Origin: Pseudarthrobacter sp. AL07
Lineage (GTDB): Bacteria; Actinomycetota; Actinomycetes; Actinomycetales; Micrococcaceae
Assembly (NCBI RefSeq): GCF_029960665.1
Contig: NZ_JASBRB010000006.1
Coordinates: 120,258 to 184,257, forward strand
Length of the DNA: 64,000 bases
Reading direction: 5' to 3'
In this document: piece by piece, positions 9,270 through 17,256 of the stretch
Layout of the letters: each line of letters begins with the position of its first letter
Numbering within the stretch: position 1 is the stretch's first letter
Notes under the pieces: generated by a model
What the model saw: the letters and a program-made list of their open reading frames with translations, nothing else
Database searches by the model: none
Told to the model about the DNA's origin: nothing
Program-made: the position numbers and the translations under genes

Positions 9270-9400
9270 ATAAGTTCCTCAATACGAGTCGGATTCGTTA
9301 CAAAGTCAGCACTGTCCTTGTTGACATACATTGTAAAATGTTTTCCACAGGGACTGTCAAGCATTGCGTACAAAGTCTGTCCAGAATTAGGAGGAAACCC
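9270..9400. promoter_or_regulatory. shared promoter/operator region of peptide gene and XRE-TPR regulator
   Basis: The 131-base region is AT-rich compared with its surroundings. It contains the palindrome ACATT-GTAA-AATGT (9328-9341). TACAAAGTC occurs as a direct repeat at 9299-9307 and 9369-9377, 70 bases apart, each followed by GTCC. TTGACA is at 9321-9326, with its complement TGTCAA at 9355-9360. On the minus strand TTGACA (9360-9355) with TACAAT (9335-9330) at 19-base spacing is a plausible promoter for the peptide gene. The palindrome overlaps that -10, so it is placed for autoregulation. The regulator has the ribosome site AGGAGG before GTG 9401. Confidence 0.55.
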
Positions 9401-10675
9401 GTGGGCAACGGATTCGGGGAGAAGCTCCGAGCGGAGCGTCTCGAACGTGGGCTGACACAGGCTGAACTGGGCAAGGACCTCTATTCCCCCAGTTATATCT
9501 CCCTCCTCGAAACCGGCCGCCGTGAGCCGACGGCCGAAGTGATCGAAGAACTCGCCCGCAGGCTGGAGCTTGCGCCCAAGGCGCTGGAAGCCTGGAGCCA
9601 GCCCGTCACCGTCAGCGACGCCGAGTACGTCCTGGCCGGCCTCTACGCGCGCCAGGCCTGGGACCTCAGGGACTACCCGCTGGCGGCCACCCACGCAGCC
9701 AACGCAGCCCAGATAGCCCTGGAGGGCAGGAATACCAGCGCGTGGTGGAATATGACCTATATGCAGGCCGAGTGCCTGATTAAACAGGGCAATTGGCAGG
9801 AATGCCAAAAGATCATGCAGCACCTCCTGGAGCACCCGATGGCCACCGAGTCTGCCGGTCTGGCCGTTCGTGCCCGCCAGATGCTCGCCGCTATCTGCCA
9901 GGGACAGGGCCAGCTGAGTACCGCCGTGGAGCATGCACTGGCGGCCGTCCAACTTTGTGGCCAACTGCCCAACGGTTCCACCCTGATCATCGGCGCCTAC
10001 CGTGCGCTGATCGGTGCACTGGCAGAGAGCGGCCGTCTGGACGAGGCCTGGAAGTACTGCCAGGCCATGAATGACGAGATGGACGAGCACTCAATGTCCC
10101 AGCTCGCTGGTGAGGTTGCCTGGGTGATCGGCAACGTGGCGTTTATGCGGCACGATTATCCGGAGGGCATCAAGTACCACGAGCGCGCGGCCCGGATGCT
10201 CTCGCCCGCCAATGACATCGATCTCTGGGCCCGTTTCAACAAGGCTTCTGCCGCCGTCCGGCTGTCCTCCGGAATCGTTGAACCGGAAACACTTTCCAGC
10301 ATCGAACGCGCCGAGCTGGCCCTGTCCATTGTGGGCGGCAACAAGAGCGACCAGCTCGAAGTTGCGTTTATCCGCGCCCGATGGCTGTATCTCACCGGCG
10401 ACATCGTAGCTGCCATCAACAAGCTCCGGGAGATCCACGCGGAATCCGGCGAGCTGGCCAAGCACACGGCGGGGGAAGTTTCACTCCTGCTGGGCAAGTC
10501 GCTGAAAGCTGCCGGCGAGTCCGACGAAGCCCTGGTCTACCTCGAAGAAGCGCAGAAGGCCTTCAGTGCCGCGGGAGCCTCGGACCGAGTCCAGCAGTCA
10601 CTGGATGCGGTCCTCGAAATCAGGCTCGCCCAGCAGAGAGCCGCAGCAGCAGCGAAAGCAGTCAAAGCAAGCTAG
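9401..10675 (+). CDS. XRE-family transcriptional regulator with C-terminal TPR repeats (RRNPP-like)
   Basis: This 424-residue protein starts at GTG 9401, preceded by AGGAGGAAACCC; an open frame extends to 9221 but has no ribosome site. Residues about 5-58 are a helix-turn-helix XRE domain (L-T-Q-A-E-L, then S-P-S-Y-I-S-L-L-E-T-G-R). The rest is helical with repeated Ala/Leu-rich pairs typical of tetratricopeptide repeats (for example A-E-C-L-I-K-Q-G-N-W and A-R-W-L-Y-L-T-G-D). HTH plus TPR is the architecture of the peptide-sensing Rgg, PlcR, NprR and AimR regulators. The divergent secreted peptide gene makes it a candidate cognate receptor. It could also regulate sporulation-like or stress genes without a peptide. 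Confidence 0.85.
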   Translation: MGNGFGEKLRAERLERGLTQAELGKDLYSPSYISLLETGRREPTAEVIEELARRLELAPKALEAWSQPVTVSDAEYVLAGLYARQAWDLRDYPLAATHAANAAQIALEGRNTSAWWNMTYMQAECLIKQGNWQECQKIMQHLLEHPMATESAGLAVRARQMLAAICQGQGQLSTAVEHALAAVQLCGQLPNGSTLIIGAYRALIGALAESGRLDEAWKYCQAMNDEMDEHSMSQLAGEVAWVIGNVAFMRHDYPEGIKYHERAARMLSPANDIDLWARFNKASAAVRLSSGIVEPETLSSIERAELALSIVGGNKSDQLEVAFIRARWLYLTGDIVAAINKLREIHAESGELAKHTAGEVSLLLGKSLKAAGESDEALVYLEEAQKAFSAAGASDRVQQSLDAVLEIRLAQQRAAAAAKAVKAS

Positions 10676-10679
10676 GACG

Positions 10680-10702
10680 GGGCCCGGCGCGAAGCCGGGC
10701 CC
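10680..10702. terminator. bidirectional hairpin between convergent genes
   Basis: GGGCCCGGC (10680-10688) pairs perfectly with GCCGGGCCC (10694-10702) around GCGAA. It sits between the XRE-TPR stop and the convergent purC stop. Confidence 0.65.
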
Positions 10703-10714
10703 GGTAAAAGTGTT

Positions 10715-11668
10715 CTAGGAGAACGTCCTGCCCGTGATCTTTTCGTAGGCCTCGACGTAGCGGCTGCGAGTGCGGGCAACAACGTCTGCCGGCAGGGCGG
10801 GCGGTGCCACGTCGGAGTTCTTGTCCCAGCCTGATTCGGCCGACGTCAGCCAGTCGCGCACATACTGCTTGTCGTAAGAGGGCTGCGCCTTCCCCGGCTC
10901 GTACGTGGCCGCATCCCAGAAACGCGAGGAATCCGGTGTCAGGACCTCGTCGCCCAAGGTGATGGTCCCCGACACGGCGTCGTAGCCGAACTCCACCTTG
11001 GTATCGGCCAGGATGATGCCACGTTCGCGGGCGATCTTCTCGGCGCCGGTGTAGATCTTCAGCGTCAGCTCGCTGAGGCGTGCGGCGATGTCGTCCCCCA
11101 CCATGGCCACAACATCGTTGTACGAGATGTTCTCGTCATGCTCGCCCACCTCGGCCTTCGCGGACGGCGTGAAAATGGCCTGTTCCAGCCGGGATCCGTC
11201 CACCAGGCCCGGCGGCAGCGGAATCTCGCAGACCGTCCCTTTGGCCTTGTACTCCAGCAGTCCGGTGCCGGTGAGGTAGCCTCGGGCGATGCATTCCACC
11301 GGGAACATGTCCAGCTTCCGGCAGATCATCGCGCGGCCTTCCACGGCCGCCGGGACGCCGTCTTCCGCCGTGGATGCCAGCACGTGGTGGACCACGTCAA
11401 GCTGGTCGAACCACCACAGGCTCAACTGCGTGAGGATGCGGCCCTTGTCCGGGATTTCGCTGGCCAGCACGTGGTCGTAGGCGCTGATGCGGTCGCTTGC
11501 CACCACCAGGACACAATCCTGGCCCACCTGCTGGCGGATGGCTTCGTCCGCCGGTTCGTAGAGGTCACGGACCTTGCCGGAGTAAACATGCGTCCAGCCC
11601 GGCAGGTCCAGGGTTTCGGTGCTGAAGCCGCGCGGCTTCTGTGGTTCCTGGGCGGAATTCTCAGTCAT
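10715..11668 (-). CDS. purC: phosphoribosylaminoimidazolesuccinocarboxamide synthase
   Basis: This 317-residue SAICAR synthetase joins CAIR and aspartate with ATP in de novo purine synthesis. Family features include Y-S-G-K-V-R-D-L-Y near residue 28, V-V-A-S-D-R-I-S-A-Y-D, C-I-A-R-G-Y-L-T-G and L-A-D-T-K-V-E-F-G. The length matches the longer actinobacterial type. It begins 2 bases after purD stops, so purD-purC is a leftward operon. Confidence 0.96.
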   Translation of the reverse strand: MTENSAQEPQKPRGFSTETLDLPGWTHVYSGKVRDLYEPADEAIRQQVGQDCVLVVASDRISAYDHVLASEIPDKGRILTQLSLWWFDQLDVVHHVLASTAEDGVPAAVEGRAMICRKLDMFPVECIARGYLTGTGLLEYKAKGTVCEIPLPPGLVDGSRLEQAIFTPSAKAEVGEHDENISYNDVVAMVGDDIAARLSELTLKIYTGAEKIARERGIILADTKVEFGYDAVSGTITLGDEVLTPDSSRFWDAATYEPGKAQPSYDKQYVRDWLTSAESGWDKNSDVAPPALPADVVARTRSRYVEAYEKITGRTFS

Positions 11669-11670
11669 GC

Positions 11671-13011
11671 TTATACCTTCGCCTTCGTGACGGGGAGCGC
11701 TCCGGTGGCGTTGGACGCAACCTTTATCTCGCCGCGTGCAGCCTTGCGGCCGATGTCCGTCCGGAACTGGGAGCCTTCCAGCTGAACCAGCTCCACGCCG
11801 TCGTACGCCCGTTCCCGGGCCTCCACCAAGTCGCTGCCGAGGGCAACGACGGCGAGCACCCGGCCGCCGGCCGAGATCACCTTGCCGTCGTCGTCGAGCG
11901 CAGTGCCCGCGTGGATCACGTGCACACCGTCGAGCTCATCGACCTTCTTGAGTCCGCGGATACGGTCACCGGTGCGCGGGGAGTCCGGGTAGTTTTCGGA
12001 CGCGACGACGACGGCGACGGCCGTTTCCTTGGACCAGCGCAGCTCCTCTGCCTTGTCCAGTTCGCCCTTGGCGGCTGACAGCAGCAGCGCACCGAGGGGG
12101 GTTTTGAGCCGGGCCAGCACTGCCTGCGTCTCGGGGTCGCCGAAGCGGACGTTGAATTCAATGACACGGGTGCCGCGCGTGGTCAGCGCGAGGCCAACAA
12201 ACAGCACACCCACGAACGGCGTGCCGCGGTTCGCCATCTCATTGACCGTGGGCTGGGCCACCCTGTCGATGACCTCCTGGACCAGTCCGGCGGGGGCCCA
12301 TTCCAGCGGGGTGTATGCGCCCATGCCGCCGGTATTGGGGCCTTCATCGTTGTCGAAGATGCGCTTGAAGTCCTGGGCCGGGGACAGGGCGACTGTGTTG
12401 CGGCCGTCGCACAGGACAAAGACAGAGACCTCGGGGCCGTCAAGAAATTCCTCGATCACCACGGTGCCGGCGGCGTCGAAACAGGTCTGCGCATGGGCCA
12501 AGGCTTCGTCGCGATTGTTGGTCACCACGACGCCCTTGCCGGCTGCGAGACCGTCGTCCTTGACCACGTAGGGTGCGCCGAAGGTATCCAGGGCCGAGGC
12601 CGCTTCCCCGGCGTTGGTAGCCACCAACGCCATGGCTGTGGGCACCCCGGCTTCGGCCATGACCTCCTTGGCGAATGCCTTGGAGGCTTCCAGCTGGGCC
12701 GCGGCCTTGCTGGGGCCAAAGACCGGAATGCCGGCGTCGCGGACGGCGTCGGATACCCCAGCCGCCAGGGGTGCCTCGGGGCCCACCACCACGAGGTCCA
12801 CGCCGAGCTTGGTGGCAAGCGCCGCGACGGCGTCGGGATCATTCCCGTCAATATTGTGGGTGGGGACCAGCTTGCTGATGCCGGCGTTGCCGGGAGCTGC
12901 ATGGACCTCGGAAACGTTGGGGTCAGCGAGCAGGGAGCGGACAATGGCGTGTTCGCGGCCTCCAGGGCCAATGACGAGTACCTTCACAGTCTCCAAGGGT
13001 ACTTTGTGCAC
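11671..13011 (-). CDS. purD: phosphoribosylamine-glycine ligase (GAR synthetase)
   Basis: This ATP-grasp enzyme of purine synthesis shows V-L-V-I-G-P-G-G-R-E-H-A at the N terminus, G-P-E-A-P-L near residue 78, K-D-D-G-L-A-A-G-K-G in the ATP-grasp domain and F-N-V-R-F-G-D-P-E-T-Q in the metal site. The GTG at 13011 gives 446 residues and has AGGA nine bases upstream. A second GTG at 12987, directly before the conserved K-V-L-V-I-G, is also possible. It is divergent from the molybdopterin oxidoreductase. Confidence 0.96.
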   Translation of the reverse strand: MHKVPLETVKVLVIGPGGREHAIVRSLLADPNVSEVHAAPGNAGISKLVPTHNIDGNDPDAVAALATKLGVDLVVVGPEAPLAAGVSDAVRDAGIPVFGPSKAAAQLEASKAFAKEVMAEAGVPTAMALVATNAGEAASALDTFGAPYVVKDDGLAAGKGVVVTNNRDEALAHAQTCFDAAGTVVIEEFLDGPEVSVFVLCDGRNTVALSPAQDFKRIFDNDEGPNTGGMGAYTPLEWAPAGLVQEVIDRVAQPTVNEMANRGTPFVGVLFVGLALTTRGTRVIEFNVRFGDPETQAVLARLKTPLGALLLSAAKGELDKAEELRWSKETAVAVVVASENYPDSPRTGDRIRGLKKVDELDGVHVIHAGTALDDDGKVISAGGRVLAVVALGSDLVEARERAYDGVELVQLEGSQFRTDIGRKAARGEIKVASNATGALPVTKAKV

Positions 13012-13082
13012 CCTGCCCTTTCCTAAGGGGGTGTTCCTAAGCTGTGGGCCCGCCCGGCAATCCGCGAGGCCCGGCGCAACGA

Positions 13083-14669
13083 ATGAAAGGCATGAAGAAA
13101 CTTGTGAAGTGGCTCAAGGGTCCCGCCGCCATGGCCGCGCTGGCAGGCGTTGCGGCTGCCGCCGTCGTACTTTCCGTTGCGGAACTGATCGGAGCGTTCT
13201 TTACGGCCCGGGCAACCCCGGTGATCGCGCTGGGGTCCACTTTCATCGACTTCACACCACCATGGATGAAGGATTTTGCCATTGCCACGTTCGGCACGAA
13301 CGACAAGGCCGCGCTTTTCGTGGGGATGGGCCTGACCATATTCCTGTTGGCCTGCGTGCTGGGTGTTGTGGCCTACCGCAAATGGGCGCTGGGCGTTGCC
13401 GGTGTACTGCTGTTGGGCGCGGTGATCGTGGCCAGTGTGGTCACGCGGGCCAGCGTGAAGCCGCTGGACGCCATCCCCACCGTGCTGGGCACGGTAGCCG
13501 GGCTGATAGTGTTGCGGTTGCTGATCGCCCCCCTCTGGCGCCTGAAGTCCTGGCCTGAGGCACCTGCCGACACGGGCGCCGAGGAGCCTGACCGTCCTGC
13601 CACCAGCCGCCGCCGTTTCTTCGCCGCAGCAGGGATCACCGTGGTCGGCGCCGGCATCGCGGCCACAGGCGGACGCCTGCTCAGTGCCGCCCGCAGCAAC
13701 ATCTCCAAAGCCCGCGAGGCCCTGCAGCTGCCCACCCCGGCAAAGGCCGCCGCGGCTGTGCCCGCCGGAGTCCAGTCCCCCGCTGCCGGCGTGACACCCT
13801 GGGTCACACCCAACGGGGACTTCTACCGGATCGACACCGCCCTCAGTGTCCCCGAAATCAACGCTGATGACTGGGAGCTGCGCGTGCATGGGCTGGTGGA
13901 ACAAGAGGTCCGCCTCACGTTCCAGGACCTGCTCGACGCCGACCTTATCGAATCGCACGTGACACTCACCTGCGTTTCCAACCCGGTGGGTGGAAACCTC
14001 GCCGGGAACGCACGCTGGCTCGGCCTTCCCATCCGCGAGGTCCTCAAACGGGCCCGGCCCAAGGACGGCGCGGACATGGTGCTGTCGACCTCGATCGATG
14101 GCTTCAGCGCCTCCACGCCGCTGGAAGTTCTGCAGGATGACCGCGACGCCATGCTGGCGATCGGCATGAACGGCGAGCCCCTGCCGCTGGAGCACGGCTA
14201 CCCGGTGCGCATGGTGGTCCCCGGGCTGTACGGCTTCGTCTCCGCCACGAAGTGGGTGGTGGACCTGGAAGTGACGCGGTTCGCGGACAGCAAGGCCTAC
14301 TGGACCCAGCGCGGCTGGGCCGAGCGCGGCCCCATCAAGACCATGGCCCGGGTGGAAGTCCCGAAGTCCTTCGCCAAGGTGCCAGCCGGCCGCGTGGCGA
14401 TTGGCGGCACGGCCTGGGCGCAGACCCGCGGCATCACCAAGGTGGAAGTACAGATCGACAATGCCCCCTGGGCCGAGGCCGTCCTGTCCACCGAAGCATC
14501 CCTCATCACGTGGCGCCAGTGGTCCTTCGACTGGGAGGCCACACCCGGACCGCACTACATCAAGGTCCGCGCCACCGACGGAACGGGCGAGGTCCAGACC
14601 GATCAGCGCGCCGATCCGGTACCCGACGGCGCCTCCGGCTGGCAGTCGGTCATGGTCACCGTGGAATAG
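13083..14669 (+). CDS. membrane-anchored molybdopterin-dependent oxidoreductase (sulfite-oxidase family)
   Basis: From ATG 13083 the protein has 528 residues. The N-terminal third has about four hydrophobic helices, then S-R-R-R-F-F-A-A-A-G, resembling a Tat-type motif or internal anchor before the extracytoplasmic domain. The rest is a sulfite-oxidase/nitrate-reductase Moco domain with the conserved Cys in T-L-T-C-V-S-N-P, and a C-terminal Mo-co dimerisation domain. It may act on sulfite or other oxyanions or sulfoxides outside the membrane; the substrate is not shown. Starts at 13044 or 13092 are also possible. An Arthrobacter-type YedY-like protein with its own membrane domain is the nearest description. 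Confidence 0.87.
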   Translation: MKGMKKLVKWLKGPAAMAALAGVAAAAVVLSVAELIGAFFTARATPVIALGSTFIDFTPPWMKDFAIATFGTNDKAALFVGMGLTIFLLACVLGVVAYRKWALGVAGVLLLGAVIVASVVTRASVKPLDAIPTVLGTVAGLIVLRLLIAPLWRLKSWPEAPADTGAEEPDRPATSRRRFFAAAGITVVGAGIAATGGRLLSAARSNISKAREALQLPTPAKAAAAVPAGVQSPAAGVTPWVTPNGDFYRIDTALSVPEINADDWELRVHGLVEQEVRLTFQDLLDADLIESHVTLTCVSNPVGGNLAGNARWLGLPIREVLKRARPKDGADMVLSTSIDGFSASTPLEVLQDDRDAMLAIGMNGEPLPLEHGYPVRMVVPGLYGFVSATKWVVDLEVTRFADSKAYWTQRGWAERGPIKTMARVEVPKSFAKVPAGRVAIGGTAWAQTRGITKVEVQIDNAPWAEAVLSTEASLITWRQWSFDWEATPGPHYIKVRATDGTGEVQTDQRADPVPDGASGWQSVMVTVE

Positions 14670-14705
14670 CCCGGCATTCAACGAATCCGCCCCTAGACTG
14701 ACAAT

Positions 14706-15722
14706 ATGCCGCACAACCCGCATGCCACGTTCACCGTGGACTCCGCCGTCGAACTCGCTGTTGTTGAACGAAGTGGTTTTGTGGAGTCCCGGCACATTGG
14801 CTCCGCCGTCGTACTGTCCGCCGACGGGTCTGTTGTCACCGAACTCGGCGACATCAGCACCCCCATGTACGCACGGTCCGCACTCAAACCGCTGCAGGCC
14901 CTGGCGTCCATGCAGTCCGGCGTTCCCCTGCGCGGCGCGCAGGTGGCGCTGGCCTGCGGCAGCCACACGGGCTCCCTGGACCATATGGATGTAGTGGAGG
15001 GCATGCTCAAGGCCGCCGGCGTCCGGGAGGACCAACTCCAGTGCCCCGCCGCCTGGCCGCAGGACGAGACGGCCCGCAACTGGCTGATCCGTTCCGAAAA
15101 GGGCAAGTCCAAGCTCGCCTTCAACTGCTCCGGAAAGCACGCCGCCTTCCTGTGGGCCTGCACGGAAAACGGCTGGGACACCCACAGCTACCTCGAGCCG
15201 AACCATCCCCTGCAGCAACGGGTCCGCAGCGTGATCGAGGAATACAGCGGCGAGCGCATCGCCCATCTGGGCATTGACGGGTGCGGCGCCCCTGTTGCCG
15301 CTATTTCGCTGACCGGGCTGGCCCGCGCATTCTCGATGCTGGCCAAGGCGCCTGGCGACAAGCACTCCAACGCCCGGGCCGCCACCATCGCCACGTCCAT
15401 GCTCGACTACCCGTGGGCCGTCCAGGGCCGCGGCCAGGCCAACACCATCGTGATGGACGAACTCGGCATCATTGCCAAGATCGGCGCAGAGGGCGTCCTG
15501 GCCATGGCCACACCCCAGGGCGTGTCCGTGGCCATCAAGATGCTGGACGGGAATCTGCGCGCCACCTCGCTGGTGGGCCTGACACTTCTTGCCGCGGTTG
15601 GCGCCGTGGACGTCCCCGGAGTCTCCAGCGTTCTCGAAAAAGTGGTTGCCCCGGTGATGGGCGGCAGCCACGAGGTGGGCAAGATCCGGCTGGGTCCGGC
15701 CGTGTCAGCTCTTCTGGACTGA
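14706..15722 (+). CDS. type II asparaginase family protein
   Basis: This 338-residue protein matches the asparaginase II (AnsA-like, PF06089) family: an N-terminal V-E-R-S-G-F-V-E-S-R-H, then S-A-L-K-P-L-Q-A, A-C-G-S-H-T-G, N-C-S-G-K-H-A-A-F and G-I-D-G-C-G-A-P. Proteins of this family hydrolyse asparagine or related amides, but few are characterised. The next gene begins one base after its stop, so they are cotranscribed. Confidence 0.9.
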   Translation: MPHNPHATFTVDSAVELAVVERSGFVESRHIGSAVVLSADGSVVTELGDISTPMYARSALKPLQALASMQSGVPLRGAQVALACGSHTGSLDHMDVVEGMLKAAGVREDQLQCPAAWPQDETARNWLIRSEKGKSKLAFNCSGKHAAFLWACTENGWDTHSYLEPNHPLQQRVRSVIEEYSGERIAHLGIDGCGAPVAAISLTGLARAFSMLAKAPGDKHSNARAATIATSMLDYPWAVQGRGQANTIVMDELGIIAKIGAEGVLAMATPQGVSVAIKMLDGNLRATSLVGLTLLAAVGAVDVPGVSSVLEKVVAPVMGGSHEVGKIRLGPAVSALLD

Positions 15723-15723
15723 C

Positions 15724-16101
15724 ATGGCCGTAGCACGCCGTCGGATCGGCATTGAAGAAGGTACTGCGGCACTGGCCGCGTGGCAGGAAGCCGCCGCATC
15801 GCCGTCGGACGTTCCGCTCCCCCGCAACCTCACCGCCACGGCGGTGCGGTACACGCTGGAGGAGGTGACCGCGCGGGCGCCGGGGAATTCGGTGGAGGTG
15901 CGGGTGCCGCCGTTCGGAGTCACCCAGTGCGTCGAGGGGCCGAGGCACACCCGCGGAACCCCGCCCAACGTGATCGAGTGCGACGCCGCCACTTGGCTGG
16001 GCATGGTGACCGGCCGGTTGAGCTGGGCGGACGCTGTCGCGGCCAGCAGGGTGTCCGCCTCCGGTCTGCGCGCGGACCTCTCAGCGCTGCTACCCCTTTA
16101 A
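15724..16101 (+). CDS. sterol-carrier-family (SCP2-like) small protein
   Basis: This 125-residue protein starts with an Arg-rich segment (A-R-R-R-I-G) and has a C-terminal region V-R-V-P-P-F-G-V-T-Q-C with T-P-P-N-V-I-E-C-D-A-A-T-W-L. I recognise this as the actinobacterial protein annotated 'sterol carrier family protein', related to the MaoC/SCP2-like maleylpyruvate isomerase C-terminal domain. The function is unknown; lipid or small-ligand binding is only suggested by the fold name. It is coupled to the asparaginase gene. Confidence 0.75.
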   Translation: MAVARRRIGIEEGTAALAAWQEAAASPSDVPLPRNLTATAVRYTLEEVTARAPGNSVEVRVPPFGVTQCVEGPRHTRGTPPNVIECDAATWLGMVTGRLSWADAVAASRVSASGLRADLSALLPL

Positions 16102-16142
16102 CCCTCGAGTCTATCTGACCAAAAACTCGGCGGGCGGGTTAG

Positions 16143-16856
16143 TCAGCCCGACAGCGTCAGCAGCCTGCCAATGGCGCTTGCCTGCAGGTTGTCCAGGATG
16201 TCGCGGGGCCCGGCGTAGACCTCGGCCGCACCTGCCGCCCGCAACTCGGCGGCGCTGGTCCCCCCGCAGGTGACGCCGATGGCGGGGATACCCAACGCTG
16301 CGGCGGCTTGCATGTCCCAGACCGCGTCACCCACGTAGACAGCGTCGGCCGCGGCCACACCAACAGCTTGCAGCGCTGCCACAAGGATGTCGGGCGCCGG
16401 CTTGCTTGCCTTCGCATCGTCGGCACTGGTGGCAGCATGGATGAACGAGTCCGCACCGAGGGCTTTGCGGTTGGCCGCCAGATCCTGTGTGCGGGCCGAT
16501 GATGCCAGGGCGAGGGCGAGTCCCCCGGCGTGACACTGGGCCAGCAACCCCTTGGCGCCGTCCAATGGACGCAGCGACGGCCAGCTCTGCGCGAACACTG
16601 CCGCATGGCTGGCCAGGATGTCCTCATCTGCCTCCCGGTCCCGGCCAGCAGGAAGGAGGGTGTCCACCAGTCGCGCTCCGCCCATCCCGACACAGCGGTG
16701 GATGGCAGCCATGGGGACATCATGCTGGTGCTGGCGGAAGGCCTGCCACCATGCAAGCGTGTGGATATACGCTGAGTCCACCAAGGTCCCGTCCACGTCA
16801 AAAAGGACACCCCGCTCTCTGCCGCGGACCAGGGCATGGCTCTGGGTGATCATCAC
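16143..16856 (-). CDS. HAD-family hydrolase (phosphoglycolate-phosphatase-like)
   Basis: This 237-residue haloacid-dehalogenase-type phosphatase has motif I D-V-D-G-T-L-V-D (about residues 20-27), motif II L-A-S-S-A and motif III K-P-A-P-D with V-G-D-A-V-W-D. A helical cap follows motif I, as in subclass I sugar-phosphatase or phosphoglycolate-phosphatase proteins. The physiological substrate cannot be read from sequence. Its start overlaps the 3' end of the YegP gene by 4 bases, so they are translationally coupled. Confidence 0.9.
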   Translation of the reverse strand: MMITQSHALVRGRERGVLFDVDGTLVDSAYIHTLAWWQAFRQHQHDVPMAAIHRCVGMGGARLVDTLLPAGRDREADEDILASHAAVFAQSWPSLRPLDGAKGLLAQCHAGGLALALASSARTQDLAANRKALGADSFIHAATSADDAKASKPAPDILVAALQAVGVAAADAVYVGDAVWDMQAAAALGIPAIGVTCGGTSAAELRAAGAAEVYAGPRDILDNLQASAIGRLLTLSG

Positions 16857-17143
16857 CCAGCCACAGCGCGAGCGGACCCGGACAGCTTCCTGCCGCGGGC
16901 AGCGCTATCCTTCGACGTTGACGCAGCGCCAGTCCGGACCCGGATGACTGCTCCGGCACCGTTGCCGCTGCGGTCCCTGATCAGGCCTGTGCCGGCAATC
17001 TCGCGGGCCATTCCAATGCCGGCCACCGCGGCTTTCTTGGTGGGAAAGGTCACGGAGATTGCCATGAGGTTCCCGGAACCGTCCAGCATCCGTACCCTGT
17101 AGCCGCCGTCGGGCGCATCCACCAGCTCAAAATGTCCGGCCAT
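16853..17143 (-). CDS. YegP/DUF1508 domain protein
   Basis: From ATG 17143 this is 96 residues, beginning M-A-G-H-F-E-L-V and containing the DUF1508 pattern G-Y-R-V-R-M-L-D-G-S-G-N-L and T-K-K-A-A-V-A-G-I near residues 35-45. The family (YegP) has small tandem beta-rich repeats and no assigned function. The C-terminal 25 residues are basic and low complexity. An ATG three codons upstream (17152) is the alternative start. Confidence 0.78.
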   Translation of the reverse strand: MAGHFELVDAPDGGYRVRMLDGSGNLMAISVTFPTKKAAVAGIGMAREIAGTGLIRDRSGNGAGAVIRVRTGAASTSKDSAARGRKLSGSARAVAG

Positions 17144-17256
17144 TACAACCACCCCTCGTTCAGTCGCGGCGCTGTGCCTTTTGGGAGCGCTCCGCGAGTC
17201 TAGTAAGTATACTTACCTTCCTTCCGGAGGTGAAGACCGGGCCGGCCCTCAGGCCG

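Noticed and set aside
13023..15671. 882-residue minus-strand frame opposite the molybdoenzyme and asparaginase genes
   Set aside because: It covers two well-supported plus-strand genes and is rich in His/Gly/Arg as expected for antisense GC-rich DNA; no domain is recognisable.
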